This document shows, piece by piece, positions 25,116 to 34,488 of a stretch of 64,000 nt of DNA. The translations under genes and the position numbers were made by a program. The DNA comes from Rothia mucilaginosa. Lineage in GTDB: Bacteria > Actinomycetota > Actinomycetes > Actinomycetales > Micrococcaceae. The notes below the pieces were generated by a model, which saw nothing but the letters and a program-made list of their open reading frames with translations, was not told the origin of the DNA and ran no database searches. Position 1 is the first letter of the stretch. Each line of letters begins with the position of its first letter. The stretch lies in assembly GCF_001061665.1 (NCBI RefSeq), contig NZ_JVSP01000005.1, positions 33,818 to 97,817 of the forward strand. Reading direction: 5' to 3'.

Positions 25116-25381
25116 AGGGACAGGAGAATCGGTGGACCATCGCAGCGGCGAAGGCTGAAAGAAACGGGCGGCTGGTGGGTTCCCCGGCCCCGTCGCATCC
25201 ACGTGTCGAAATAGCCCCAAAATGGTTCGTAAAATAAGTAGCTGAGAGGCTAAAAATAGTGCGTTGCTCGCGCCTTGCGCGGTAGGATGGAACCAAAGAG
25301 TGCGTGCGCGCCACGGGATGCGTTTCAACCCGCTGTGGATACCGGCGCGAACGCGTTGTCAGAAAGACAAAGGAGAACACG

Positions 25382-25783
25382 ATGGCACTGTCCGAGCGTG
25401 AACAGAAAGTTCTTGAGCAGCTCGAAGAACTCATGAGCAATGAGGATCCGAACTTTGCCTCGTCCATGTCCTCCACCGGCAATACTGCTCCCGTATTTAG
25501 TGCTCGACAGTTGGCGCTCGGAATTCTCTGCGTGCTAATCGGTCTGGGCATTATCATTGGTGCCGTCGCCTCTCACCTCATTTGGCTGGGCGTGCTCGGC
25601 TTCCTCTTTGCAGCCTTCGGCGTGTACTTCGCCAGCACCAGCAAGAAGACCCCCGTGGATTCCTTCCTGGGAGGCAAAGCCGGCGGTGCCGCCCGCGCCC
25701 GCTCCCGCGAGCAGAAGGAGCGCTCGGCCTTCATGAACCGCCTGGAGGAGCGCTGGGACGAGCGCAACAACGGTCAGAACTAA
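25382..25783 (+). CDS. DUF3040 membrane protein
   Basis: The 133-residue protein begins MALSEREQKVLEQLEE, the hallmark of the actinobacterial DUF3040 family. It has two closely spaced membrane helices (about residues 40-60 and 63-83) and a basic, coiled C-terminus (RARSREQKERSAFMNRLEER). The function is unknown. It is commonly found just before mraZ in actinobacteria, as here. AAAGGAG lies before ATG 25382. A strong terminator at 25911 separates it from the dcw cluster. Confidence 0.88.
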   Translation: MALSEREQKVLEQLEELMSNEDPNFASSMSSTGNTAPVFSARQLALGILCVLIGLGIIIGAVASHLIWLGVLGFLFAAFGVYFASTSKKTPVDSFLGGKAGGAARARSREQKERSAFMNRLEERWDERNNGQN

Positions 25784-25910
25784 AACCCGCTGATGGCCCG
25801 GGACAGCAGGTTTCGGACCGAAGATACCGGGGTGAAAATACCGAGGTGAAAATACCTGGCTAAGGATGCCGAGTTGAAGGGTGCAAGCCGGAACTCATAA
25901 TGACTTTCCC

Positions 25911-25947
25911 AAGCGGAGGCGAGACGTATGTCTCGCCTCCGCTTTTT
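25911..25947 (+). terminator. Rho-independent terminator after the DUF3040 gene
   Basis: AAGCGGAGGCGAGAC (25911-25925) and GTCTCGCCTCCGCTT (25930-25944) make a perfect 15-bp stem with a GTAT loop and a run of five T to 25947. Confidence 0.93.
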
Positions 25948-26170
25948 CGTGCCCGGTGCCTTTCCAGAGCGGCCCTTTCTTGCTCGGGGGGGGGCTTGTG
26001 GGCTTCGCTTTCAATCCTTCTGCGTACGGCAAGCTGGTTGCCCCGGGTGAAGGCATATATAGCCCGCCCGGAATAGGAGCTAACTCCTTTTGTGTGTGCC
26101 TCGCGCCACTCCGCTACTGTGTATCTAAGTTCTGCCGCTAAACGGCTCTAACCTGTGTAGAAGCTGTGCG

Positions 26171-26201
26171 TTGAGATAAAAAATGCAAAAGAAGGAATAA
26201 A
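26171..26201 (+). promoter_or_regulatory. Candidate dcw/mraZ promoter
   Basis: TTGAGA (26171-26176) is a fair -35, and an A/T-rich AATAAA at 26196-26201 lies 19 bases on as a weak -10. The predicted start site would be just before the four MraZ repeats, a layout that suits repression. Support is motif-level only. Confidence 0.35.
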
Positions 26202-26224
26202 AACCCTAAAAGACCTTCCTCGAG

Positions 26225-26259
26225 GTGGGGGAGGTGGTGGAAAGTGGGGTAAAGTGGAG
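26225..26259 (+). promoter_or_regulatory. MraZ box: four GTGGNG repeats
   Basis: GTGGGG (26225), GTGGTG (26234), GTGGGG (26244) and GTGGAG (26254) are spaced 9, 10 and 10 bases. MraZ is known to bind closely spaced direct repeats of this kind upstream of its own gene and to regulate the dcw operon. The near 10-base spacing places all repeats on one face of the helix, as required by the ring-shaped oligomer. Confidence 0.8.
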
Positions 26260-26426
26260 GAGAAGGCTGAAGCCCCCTCCCTCAGCCGTGCTCCGCACCC
26301 GTTTCCGCTGTGGTGCAGGGCGCACGTCGTATTCTTCCGCTCGCTCCGCAAGCGCCATCGGAAGGGACGTGAGGCGAGGGCGCACGACAGGCTCAGCATC
26401 AGGCACACACGGGGGAGGTGACGCGA

Positions 26427-26858
26427 ATGTTCCTGGGAACCTATTCGCCACGGATGGACGCCAAAGGGCGCATCATCCTCCCCGCCAAATTCCGTGAGGA
26501 ACTCTCAGCAGGCCTCGTTCTGACCCGCGGTCAGGAACGATGCCTGTACGTTTTCCCCTCCGCGGAATTCGAGCGCATCCACGAGCGGATGCGCAGCGCA
26601 CCCCTGCCGGGGCGAGCCGCCCGCGACTTCCTGCGAGTATTCCTCTCGGGAGCCTCGGATGAGCTACCCGATAAACAGGGGCGCATCACCATCCCTCCGA
26701 TTCTTCGGCAGTACGCCGGGCTTGGCGACCAGCTTGTGGTCATCGGGTCCGGAACCCGCGCGGAAATCTGGGACGCCTCCGCCTGGGAGGAGTACCTGGC
26801 CCGCACGGAGGCCGAGTTTGCGGCCCTGGACGAAGACCCCTTCAGCCCCCTGCTCTAA
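26427..26858 (+). CDS. mraZ: Transcriptional regulator MraZ
   Basis: The 143-residue protein has two tandem AbrB-like SpoVT halves, each with a DNA-contact motif: DAKGRIILP (about 11-19) and DKQGRITIP (about 78-86). MraZ controls the division and cell-wall cluster and binds the repeats 170 bases upstream. GGGGGAGGTG precedes ATG 26427. It is the first gene of the dcw cluster, followed after 163 bases by rsmH. Confidence 0.95.
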   Translation: MFLGTYSPRMDAKGRIILPAKFREELSAGLVLTRGQERCLYVFPSAEFERIHERMRSAPLPGRAARDFLRVFLSGASDELPDKQGRITIPPILRQYAGLGDQLVVIGSGTRAEIWDASAWEEYLARTEAEFAALDEDPFSPLL

Positions 26859-27021
26859 CGACTCGACGGCTCGTCGAATCGGCAGAGACACGGAGTCGAC
26901 AGGAACGCCGAGCCTGCAGGGCGGTAAATCGGTGCGGACCCGATGCGCGGTCTGCGCCCCCCACACGCTTTATCGACACACCACTCACCACCACGCAGGA
27001 TTACCTCACACAGGAGCACCC

Positions 27022-28080
27022 ATGAGCGTAGAACGCGCCCCCGAAGCCGGCACCTCCGGCTCCTCGGTGAAGGTCACCGGCGCCTCCATCGACAATCTTT
27101 CCGAGCGTGACGCCAGCGAGCGCCACGTGCCCGTCATGCTGGACCGCTGCATCAACCTGCTGGCACCCGGCATTGAGCGTGCCGTGGAGGAACGCGGAAC
27201 CGCCTACGTGATTGACGGAACCCTGGGCATGGGCGGCCACTCCGAGGCGCTGCTGGAGCGGTTCGAGAACCTGGTGCTCATCGGTATCGACCGGGACCTG
27301 CAGGCCCACTCCATCGCGGGGGAGCGTCTGGCACGCTTCGGCGAGCGTTTTGTGCCTGTACACGCGGTCTACGACGAAATCGACCGCGCCATGGAAACCG
27401 CCGGGGTGCAGGGAATTGACGGCGTCCTGCTGGACCTGGGCGTCTCCTCCATGCAGCTGGACGAACGCGCCCGTGGCTTCGCGTACTCCTACGACGCACC
27501 CCTGGACATGCGCATGAACTCCGAGGACGAGCTCACCGCGCGCATCGTGGTCAACGAGTACAGCGAGGACCAGCTGCGCCGCATTATCCGCAATTGGGGC
27601 GAGGAGAAGTTCGCCTCGCGCATCGCCCGCGCCATCTGCACTGCCCGCGCCAACGCGCCCCTGGAGACTACCGGCGAGCTCGTGCGCATTATTCAGAAGG
27701 CGGTTCCCGTCGCGGCCCAGCGTACCGGCGGCCACCCCGCCAAGCGCACCTTCCAGGCGCTGCGCATCGAGGTCAACCACGAGCTGGAGGCGCTCGAACG
27801 GGCCGTTCCCGCGGCCCTGGATGCGCTGAACCTGGGCGGCCGATTCGTTGCGATGAGCTACCACAGCCTGGAAGACAAAATCGTGAAGCGCGCTCTCACA
27901 GCCGAGGCGACCTCCAAGGCGCCGAAGGGATTCCCTGTGGAACTCGAGGAGCACAAGCCCACGATCAAGATTATTACCCGCGGCGCGGAGCCGCCCACCG
28001 AGGAAGAGATTGCGCAAAACTCTCGCGCGGCCAGCGCCAAGCTGCGCGCAGCCGAGAAGATTCGAATCCCCGCCCAGTAG
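27022..28080 (+). CDS. rsmH: 16S rRNA m4C1402 methyltransferase
   Basis: The 352-residue enzyme N4-methylates C1402 in the ribosomal P site using S-adenosylmethionine. It shows the family start [13 protein letters not shown], the SAM site [42 protein letters not shown] and [15 protein letters not shown] 35-residue non-conserved N-terminus precedes the domain. CAGGAG precedes ATG 27022; the frame is open further upstream only because the preceding gap lacks stops. It is followed by ftsL after 62 bases. Confidence 0.95.
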   Translation: MSVERAPEAGTSGSSVKVTGASIDNLSERDASERHVPVMLDRCINLLAPGIERAVEERGTAYVIDGTLGMGGHSEALLERFENLVLIGIDRDLQAHSIAGERLARFGERFVPVHAVYDEIDRAMETAGVQGIDGVLLDLGVSSMQLDERARGFAYSYDAPLDMRMNSEDELTARIVVNEYSEDQLRRIIRNWGEEKFASRIARAICTARANAPLETTGELVRIIQKAVPVAAQRTGGHPAKRTFQALRIEVNHELEALERAVPAALDALNLGGRFVAMSYHSLEDKIVKRALTAEATSKAPKGFPVELEEHKPTIKIITRGAEPPTEEEIAQNSRAASAKLRAAEKIRIPAQ

Positions 28081-28142
28081 CGATTTGCTCGCCCGCAGGC
28101 GACAGACGCTAGTAACCACCTAAGACGAAGATTAGAGAGCGA

Positions 28143-29063
28143 ATGAGCACCCAGCACGCATCCCAGCGCCCCACCCGCGCCCAGGGTACCCCGCGGACTC
28201 GACGCGCCGGTTCTTCGCGCCCCTCGGCGGGTGCATCCGGCGCTCTGAGCTCGAGCCTGGGCTCCTCGAACGCCTCGCACAGCGCGGGCGTGACCCGCAC
28301 CTCCAAGGGCGTACATTCCGGCCGTACCCGTAGCGCGCGGGTGGATCCGGTTACCGCTTCTCAGCCCGTGGTTCGCCCGGCAAGCACCGCAGCCTCCCAC
28401 GGGGGTAAGCGCACCGCGGGCCACGTTCCCGGACCGGTGCGTGCCGCGGCCCGAACCGAGGAACCGCGCGAGGAAGAGGTCGTCACCCGACGCACGCCGC
28501 TGTCCGCGGTGACCCGCCGCGCCCGCCGATTGAGCCCGCCGACCATGCTGGCCGTTTTTGCCGCTATCCCGCTGACCCTGATTTTTATCCTGCTGCTCAA
28601 CGTGCTAATCGTGACCCGACAGTACGACATGGTGGACCTGCGCGCGCAGGAACAGCGTCTCGTGCAGGAGAACCAGGCCCTGCAGCAGGAGATCGGTTTC
28701 AAGGAAGCGCCCCAGGACCTGGCGGTGCGCGCGAGCGCCCTGGGCATGTTCGCCAGCTCCTCGCAGGCCACCCTGAACCTGCAGACCTCCAAGATTGAGG
28801 GAACCCCCGCGCCCGTGGCCAGCCCCACCGGCAAGGCCGCAACCAAGGAACAAAACCTGATTGCGCCCCCGGCCGCAGGCTCCGAGGAAAGCTACGCCAA
28901 GAGCGTGGTGGATGCGGATAAGACCACCCAGCAACGTCATGCAAGCGCGGCCGCGAGCGCCTCGGCGAGCGCAACGGCTAGCCCCGCCGCGGCCAATAAC
29001 GCCGCGAACACGAACAACGGTGCCGCTAACGGCACCGCACAGAACGGCCAGGCCACCCGCTAG
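28143..29063 (+). CDS. ftsL: FtsL-like division protein with long basic N-terminus
   Basis: The 306-residue protein has about 130 cytoplasmic residues rich in Ser, Thr, Arg and Gly, one membrane helix (about 133-157, TMLAVFAAIPLTLIFILLL), and a short exterior coiled coil (LRAQEQRLVQENQALQQEIG) as in FtsL, then an Ala/Thr/Asn-rich low-complexity tail. FtsL joins FtsB and FtsQ to activate FtsWI at the septum. Identity rests on position between rsmH and ftsI and on topology, since FtsL sequence is poorly conserved. It is far longer than the usual 100-120 residues. Confidence 0.8.
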   Translation: MSTQHASQRPTRAQGTPRTRRAGSSRPSAGASGALSSSLGSSNASHSAGVTRTSKGVHSGRTRSARVDPVTASQPVVRPASTAASHGGKRTAGHVPGPVRAAARTEEPREEEVVTRRTPLSAVTRRARRLSPPTMLAVFAAIPLTLIFILLLNVLIVTRQYDMVDLRAQEQRLVQENQALQQEIGFKEAPQDLAVRASALGMFASSSQATLNLQTSKIEGTPAPVASPTGKAATKEQNLIAPPAAGSEESYAKSVVDADKTTQQRHASAAASASASATASPAAANNAANTNNGAANGTAQNGQATR

Positions 29064-29117
29064 CCGCCCCCAACCGACACCCCACACAGCACGAGAACCG
29101 CGAAAGGATATCCCCGA

Positions 29118-30977
29118 ATGAGCTTCGACGCGCGCCATCACGCGAACGAACCGGCATCCGGGAAGCCGGACCTGACCCGCCGAGGCTTCCTGGCCGGCGC
29201 GGCCGCCACCGGTGCCCTGGGCGTCATCGGCGTAAACCTTTTCGTGCGCCAGGGCTTCGACCCCGGCGGGGTTGCCAACGCCTCGCGCCAGAAGCGTCTG
29301 CGCTCGCAGGTGCTTCCCGCAGTGCGCGGGCAGATTCTCGATATTAACGGCAACGTCATGGCCCGCTCGGTGCAGCGCTACAACCTCACCGCGGACCAGA
29401 CGGCCGTCGCCACCTTTAAGCGCTACAACGAGGACCGCACCGAGAAGATTGAGGTGACCCCGAGCCAGCTGGTCTACGAGATGACCGATATCCTCAAGAG
29501 CGTGGACCCGGGCATCACCGACGAATTCATCAAGTCGAAGCTGGACGGCACCTCCAAGTACTCGGTCATCAAGACCGACGTTTCTCCCGAGATTTTCCAC
29601 AAGATTGACGACCTTGGCGCGCCCTTCATCTACGGCGAGGCCTTCTCGCAGCGCCTGTACCCCAACGGTAGTGTGGGCGGTTCCGTGGTCGGTAAGTACA
29701 ACATTGTTGAAGAGGCAGACGGCAACGGTACGGGCGGTACGGTGTCCCGTAACTACTCCGTGGGCATTGAGCGTGTCTTTGAGAAGGAGCTTGCCGGTAC
29801 CCCCGGTGAGCGCACCTACGAGATTAGCGCTGATGGCGTGCGTATCCCCGTAGCGAAGGAAGAGCAGCGCCTGGCGGTGGACGGTAAGAATATTCGCCTA
29901 ACCATTAACCGTGATGTGCAGTATTTTGCGCAGCAGGTGGTGCGTGCCCGCGCCGAGGAGCTGAAAGCTGAATGGTGTACCGCCATTGTTATGGATGTGC
30001 GTGACGGCTCCATTTTGGCTCTTGCTGATTCCTCCACGATGGACCCGGGCGCGGCAACCATTGAGGACGCGGCGGACATGACCCCGCGCGCTATTTCGCA
30101 GAGCGTGGAGCCCGGTTCGACCGAGAAGATGCTAACTGCTTCGGCGCTGATTGAGCAGGGCCTGACCACCCCGACGAGCGTGTATGACGTGCCCGCGACC
30201 CTCACGATTGACGGCCAGACTTTCAAGGATGCGTTTGAGCACGGGGCGCAGCGGCGTACTTTCTCGGGCATTATTCATGACTCGATGAACACCGGTACGG
30301 TGCTGGTCGGTCAGAAGCTCAGCAAGGAAGAGCGCTACAACTGGTTGAAGAAGTACGGCGTCGGCGAGTTTACCGGCATTGAGCTGACCGGTGAGGAGCA
30401 GGGTATAATCGCTGATTGGCGTGATTGGGATGGCCGTCAGCAGTACACTGTGCTGTTCGGTCAGGGTGTTGCGCAGACTCCGCTGCAGACCGCCATGATT
30501 TTCCAGGCGCTGGGCAATAAGGGCGTTCGTCTGAAGCCGCGCATTGTGGACGCGATCATTGACGCCGACGGTACCGAACATAAGCGTGCCGTAGAGCCTG
30601 GCGAACGCATGGTCAGCGAGGAGACTGCCGCTTCCTGCCTGACTCTCATGGAGAATGTGGTGGAGCAAGGCCACGCCCGTCCGGCGAAGGTGACCGGCTA
30701 CCGCGTGGGCGGTAAGACCGGTACTGCGGAAACTCCGAGTGAGAAGGGCGGCTACGACGGCAACACGACGTCCTTTATTGGTGTGGCGCCGATTGAGAAC
30801 CCGCAGTTCTTGGTGGCGGTGACCATGCAGCGTCCTGAAGGTAGCGTGGGTGCGAACGGTACGACGGCTGAGTTCTCCAAGATTATGGAGAAGACTCTGC
30901 ACACCTATAATGTGCCGCGTTCTACCGGTGAACCGGAGTTGATTCCGATCTTCGCGGACGGTAAGAGTAACGGGTAG
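29118..30977 (+). CDS. ftsI: Septal transpeptidase FtsI (PBP3 class B) with Tat-like N-terminus
   Basis: The 619-residue enzyme cross-links septal peptidoglycan. A dimerisation domain (RGQILDINGNVMARS) is followed by the transpeptidase with SxxK (Ser334 in PGSTEK), SxN (Ser389-Met-Asn391) and KTG (Lys533 in VGGKTGTAE). The N-terminus is odd: DLTRRGFLAGAAATGALG carries a twin-arginine motif (Arg21, Arg22, Phe24, Leu25) before the hydrophobic stretch instead of a plain membrane anchor. There is no PASTA domain. Synonymous codons shift after about 29640 towards CGT/GGT/ATT endings. AAAGGAT precedes ATG 29118. murE follows after 139 bases. Confidence 0.95.
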   Translation: MSFDARHHANEPASGKPDLTRRGFLAGAAATGALGVIGVNLFVRQGFDPGGVANASRQKRLRSQVLPAVRGQILDINGNVMARSVQRYNLTADQTAVATFKRYNEDRTEKIEVTPSQLVYEMTDILKSVDPGITDEFIKSKLDGTSKYSVIKTDVSPEIFHKIDDLGAPFIYGEAFSQRLYPNGSVGGSVVGKYNIVEEADGNGTGGTVSRNYSVGIERVFEKELAGTPGERTYEISADGVRIPVAKEEQRLAVDGKNIRLTINRDVQYFAQQVVRARAEELKAEWCTAIVMDVRDGSILALADSSTMDPGAATIEDAADMTPRAISQSVEPGSTEKMLTASALIEQGLTTPTSVYDVPATLTIDGQTFKDAFEHGAQRRTFSGIIHDSMNTGTVLVGQKLSKEERYNWLKKYGVGEFTGIELTGEEQGIIADWRDWDGRQQYTVLFGQGVAQTPLQTAMIFQALGNKGVRLKPRIVDAIIDADGTEHKRAVEPGERMVSEETAASCLTLMENVVEQGHARPAKVTGYRVGGKTGTAETPSEKGGYDGNTTSFIGVAPIENPQFLVAVTMQRPEGSVGANGTTAEFSKIMEKTLHTYNVPRSTGEPELIPIFADGKSNG

Positions 30978-31116
30978 AGACCGTCTCTTCGCGCGGGTGA
31001 ATCAAGATTCTGAACACCCGCCAAGAGATTAAGACCGTAGAATATTGAATGACCCCGTGTGCCCCGAGGCACCACAATAGCGAGCTCCCCGCCCAATCCG
31101 CGGAGAGGAAAGAAGG

Positions 31117-32868
31117 ATGATGGATACCGCATCTCACGCATCCGGCCCGAATCTGCTGGGCGGCGATGCCCAGACTCTGCGCCCGAAATCTGTGCGCCCC
31201 GTGAGCCTGGGGCACCTTCTCGACACCCTGCGTGATCTCGGTGCCGAGGTGAGCTCGCGTCCGGCCGCGCAGCAGAGCGGCGCTGTTGAGGACGTTGAGG
31301 TGACCGGCATCAGCATGGACTCGCGAGGTGTCTGCGCGGGAGACCTGTACGTGGCCCTGCCCGGTGCGAAGGTGCACGGCGCGCAATTCGCCGAGGGCGC
31401 CCTGAAGCTGGGAGCCGCGGCGATTCTGACCGATGCCGCCGGTGCCGAGCTGCTGGGTGAGGCCGCGGTTCCGCTGCTGGTGACCGAGCACCTGCGTGAG
31501 TACGTGGGCCCTCTGGCCGCGCAGATTTACGGTTCGGCATCCTTCCCCGCTACTCACCGTTACGCGGTGACCGGCACGAATGGCAAGACCACCTCCACCT
31601 ACATGCTGGAGTCTATTTTCCGCACCGGTCTGGGTGTAAAGACCGGCCTGATTGGCACGATTCAGATTCTGATTGACGGCGTGTCCGTGCCCTCGAAGAT
31701 GACCACCCCCGAGTCGCCCCACGTGCATTCGTTGCTGACCATCATGGGTGAGCACGGCCTGCGGTGCGCGGCGATGGAGGTGTCCTCCCACGCGATTGAC
31801 TACCACCGTGTCGACGGCGTGAAGTACGCCGTGGCCGGTTTTACGAACCTGACCCAGGATCACCTGGACCTGCACGGCACGATGGAACACTACTTTGAGT
31901 CGAAGGCGCAGCTGTTCACCCCCGAGCGCGCCGAGCTGGCCGTAATTACCGCGGACGATAGCTGGGGCGAGAAGATGCACGCCTCCGCCGCCGAGCGGAT
32001 GGGGGCCGAGCACGTGCACCGCCTGGTGACCGCCCGCGGTGCCGGCCTCGCCGAGGTCCCCGCCGAGTTTGGCGAGCGCGATTGGGCCGTGGTCCGCGTG
32101 CAGCGCGAGGGTCTGGGCCACCGCTTCTACCTGGAGAACGGCGCCAGCGAAAGCATTGAGTGCTACACGGGCCTGCCCGCAGATTTCAACGTTTCGAACG
32201 CGGCCCTGGCCGCCCTCATGGCGTACCTCGATACCGATGCCGCCGAGCGCGAGCTGTTGCTGCCGGCCCTGGCCTCCGGTCCGGCGCTCACCCCCGTGGT
32301 GCCCGGCCGCATGCAGCTGATTTCGCTGGCGCCGCACGCCATCGTGGACTTCGCGCATAACCCCGACGGCCTGACCCGCGCGCTGGAGGCTATGGACCGC
32401 CCCGGCGACGGCAAGGTCATGATTGTGTTCGGCGCGACCGGCGAACGAGACCACCTCAAGCGCCCCATTATGGGCGCGATTGCCGCTCAGAACGCCGATA
32501 TCGTCATCGTGACCGATGACGATCCGCACGGTGAAGAGCCCGCCCCGATTCGTGCCGCCGTCGAGGAAGGCGCGCAGAAGGCGCAGAACCGTCGCGCCCA
32601 GCAGATCCTGAACATTTCCCCGCGATCGGCGGCCATCGATACGGCGATTGCCCTGGCCACCGAGCACGATGCGATTCTCATTGCCGGCCGCGGCCACGAG
32701 ACCGAGCAAGACGTCGACGGCGTGGACATCGCCCTGGACGACCGCGTGGAGACCGCTCGCGCGTTGCACGCCCACGGCTTCGAGGTGCTCCCCGATTACC
32801 GTCGCATGATTGACACCGCAGGGGCCGCGCAGGCCACCGAGACGACCGAGACCGCTGAAGGTAGGTAG
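31117..32868 (+). CDS. murE: UDP-MurNAc-tripeptide synthetase (L-lysine type likely)
   Basis: The 583-residue ligase adds the third residue to the peptidoglycan stem peptide. It has a Mur N-terminal domain, the ATP loop TGTNGKTTST, the metal/substrate segment TTPESPHVH, and FAHNPDGL. Where diaminopimelate enzymes have DNPR, this one has Asp468-Asp-Pro-His471 (DDPHGEEP), which lacks the arginine that binds the extra carboxylate, so L-lysine is the likely substrate, as in Rothia and other Micrococcaceae. GAAAGAAGG precedes two ATG codons (31117, 31120). murF begins 3 bases after the stop. Confidence 0.94.
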   Translation: MMDTASHASGPNLLGGDAQTLRPKSVRPVSLGHLLDTLRDLGAEVSSRPAAQQSGAVEDVEVTGISMDSRGVCAGDLYVALPGAKVHGAQFAEGALKLGAAAILTDAAGAELLGEAAVPLLVTEHLREYVGPLAAQIYGSASFPATHRYAVTGTNGKTTSTYMLESIFRTGLGVKTGLIGTIQILIDGVSVPSKMTTPESPHVHSLLTIMGEHGLRCAAMEVSSHAIDYHRVDGVKYAVAGFTNLTQDHLDLHGTMEHYFESKAQLFTPERAELAVITADDSWGEKMHASAAERMGAEHVHRLVTARGAGLAEVPAEFGERDWAVVRVQREGLGHRFYLENGASESIECYTGLPADFNVSNAALAALMAYLDTDAAERELLLPALASGPALTPVVPGRMQLISLAPHAIVDFAHNPDGLTRALEAMDRPGDGKVMIVFGATGERDHLKRPIMGAIAAQNADIVIVTDDDPHGEEPAPIRAAVEEGAQKAQNRRAQQILNISPRSAAIDTAIALATEHDAILIAGRGHETEQDVDGVDIALDDRVETARALHAHGFEVLPDYRRMIDTAGAAQATETTETAEGR

Positions 32869-32871
32869 AGA

Positions 32872-34482
32872 ATGATTAAGCTCAGCGCCGCCCAGATTCT
32901 GGAGGCGACCGGCGGCACCGCAATCGGCCTGGACGGCCGTGAGGAGCAGCTGCACGCGACCTTCGCCACCACCGACTCTCGCGAGGTGGAGACCGGCACC
33001 CTGTTCGTGGCAAAGCCCGGCGCCGTCACGGACGGTCACAAGTTCGTTCCCACAGCGTTCGAGAGGGGCGCAACCCTTGCCCTGGTCGAGCGCGAAGTCG
33101 TCGACGAGCAGGGCGTTCCCTACCCGAGCATCCGCGTTCCCGACGTGGTGCTGGCCATGGGCGACCTGGCCCGCTACGCGATTGAGCAGATGCGCGCGCA
33201 GGGCGAGCTGACGGTCGTCGGCATTACCGGTTCGGCCGGTAAGACCACCACGAAGGATCTGCTTGCCGCCATCTTCACCCCCGAGGGCCCCACGGTCGCT
33301 CCGGTGGGTTCCTACAACAGCGAGGTGGGTGTGCCTCTGACGGTTTTCCGCGCGGACGAATCCACCCGCTACCTGGTCATTGAGATGGGTGCCGACCACG
33401 TGGGCAACATCGAATACCTGGCGAATATTGCGCGTCCCGACCACGGCGCAATCCTGAAGGTCGGCACCGCCCACGCCGGCGAGTTCGGCGGCGTGGACAA
33501 TATCGAGCGCACCAAGGGTGAGCTGGCCGAGGGCGTTCAGCCCGGCGGCTCCCTCTCCCTGAACGCGGATGACCCGCGCGTGCTGCGCATGGCCTCCCGC
33601 TCGGTCGCCCCCGTCACCTACTTCGGCGTGGGGGAGAAGACCGACGAAAACGGCCAGCCCTACGAGCGCTACGTGGCGGCGCTGAACCTGCGCACCACCG
33701 ATGCCGGTTGCCCCGAGTTCACGCTGCGCCTGCCCGACGGCAGTGAGCACGAGATTTCCTCCCGCCTAATCGGTGAGCATCACGTGCACAACCTGCTGGC
33801 CGCTGCGGCTGTCGCCTACAACAGCGGTATTGCGGGCGAGAAGATTGCCCGCGCGCTCAACGGCGCGGCGGCTGCCTCCAAGTGGCGCATGGCCCGCACC
33901 GACCGTGCCGACGGCGTGACCGTCATTAACGATGCCTACAACGCTAACCCCGAGTCCATGGCGGCGGCGTTGCGCACCCTCGCACAGTTGGGCCGCACCG
34001 TGAACCCGGCGACCGGTCAGCCGCACCGCACCTGGGCCGTGCTGGGCGCCATGCTGGAGCTGGGCGATGTGTCCGTTCAGGAACACGATCACCTCGGCCG
34101 CCTCGTGGTGCGCATGAACATTTCGAAGCTCATCGCGATCGGTGACATCGCTAAGCCCGTCTATAACGCCGCGCACCTGGAAGGCTCCTGGGGTAATGAG
34201 GCGACCTGGGTTCAGACCCCGCAGGAGGCCGCCCAGATTCTGCGCGCCGAGCTGCATCCCGGCGATATCGTACTCTTCAAGTCCTCGAACGGCGCGAAGC
34301 TGGGCCTGCTGGGCGACGAATTCGCCTTCGCCGAGGGGAGCTTCGGCTCCGCCGAGGACGAGGCCCCGACCTGGCTTTCCGCCGGCGACTTTGTTGAGGC
34401 TACCGACCTGAGCGAGCACCTGGCCGCCCACCTGGACGGTACCGAGTCCAGCACCTCCGCACAGACCACCAACGAAGGGTAA
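32872..34482 (+). CDS. murF: UDP-MurNAc-tripeptide--D-Ala-D-Ala ligase
   Basis: The 536-residue ligase adds D-Ala-D-Ala to complete the cytoplasmic pentapeptide precursor. The ATP loop is GITGSAGKTTTKD, with the MurF-typical VEMGADHVGNI, RADGVTVINDAYNANPESM and KSSNGAKLG near the end. Length is slightly above the usual 450-510 because of a Glu/Ser/Thr-rich tail. GTAGAGA lies just before ATG 32872. It is translationally close to murE (3-base gap) and mraY (6-base gap). Confidence 0.95.
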   Translation: MIKLSAAQILEATGGTAIGLDGREEQLHATFATTDSREVETGTLFVAKPGAVTDGHKFVPTAFERGATLALVEREVVDEQGVPYPSIRVPDVVLAMGDLARYAIEQMRAQGELTVVGITGSAGKTTTKDLLAAIFTPEGPTVAPVGSYNSEVGVPLTVFRADESTRYLVIEMGADHVGNIEYLANIARPDHGAILKVGTAHAGEFGGVDNIERTKGELAEGVQPGGSLSLNADDPRVLRMASRSVAPVTYFGVGEKTDENGQPYERYVAALNLRTTDAGCPEFTLRLPDGSEHEISSRLIGEHHVHNLLAAAAVAYNSGIAGEKIARALNGAAAASKWRMARTDRADGVTVINDAYNANPESMAAALRTLAQLGRTVNPATGQPHRTWAVLGAMLELGDVSVQEHDHLGRLVVRMNISKLIAIGDIAKPVYNAAHLEGSWGNEATWVQTPQEAAQILRAELHPGDIVLFKSSNGAKLGLLGDEFAFAEGSFGSAEDEAPTWLSAGDFVEATDLSEHLAAHLDGTESSTSAQTTNEG

Positions 34483-34488
34483 CGCTTC

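Larger units (their letters stand above)
25784..26426 (+). other. Intergenic region upstream of mraZ
   Basis: These 643 bases carry no gene I can support. They hold a short tandem repeat (ATACCGGGGTGAAA and ATACCGAGGTGAAA, 25824-25851), the terminator at 25911-25947, an AT-rich promoter-like part (about 26150-26215) and the MraZ box at 26225-26259. The mraZ mRNA leader may be nearly 200 bases. Confidence 0.7.

Noticed and set aside
30922-33750. A 942-codon antisense frame across murE and murF
   Set aside because: High GC at third positions removes antisense stop codons. The product is low-complexity, and murE/murF are certain.
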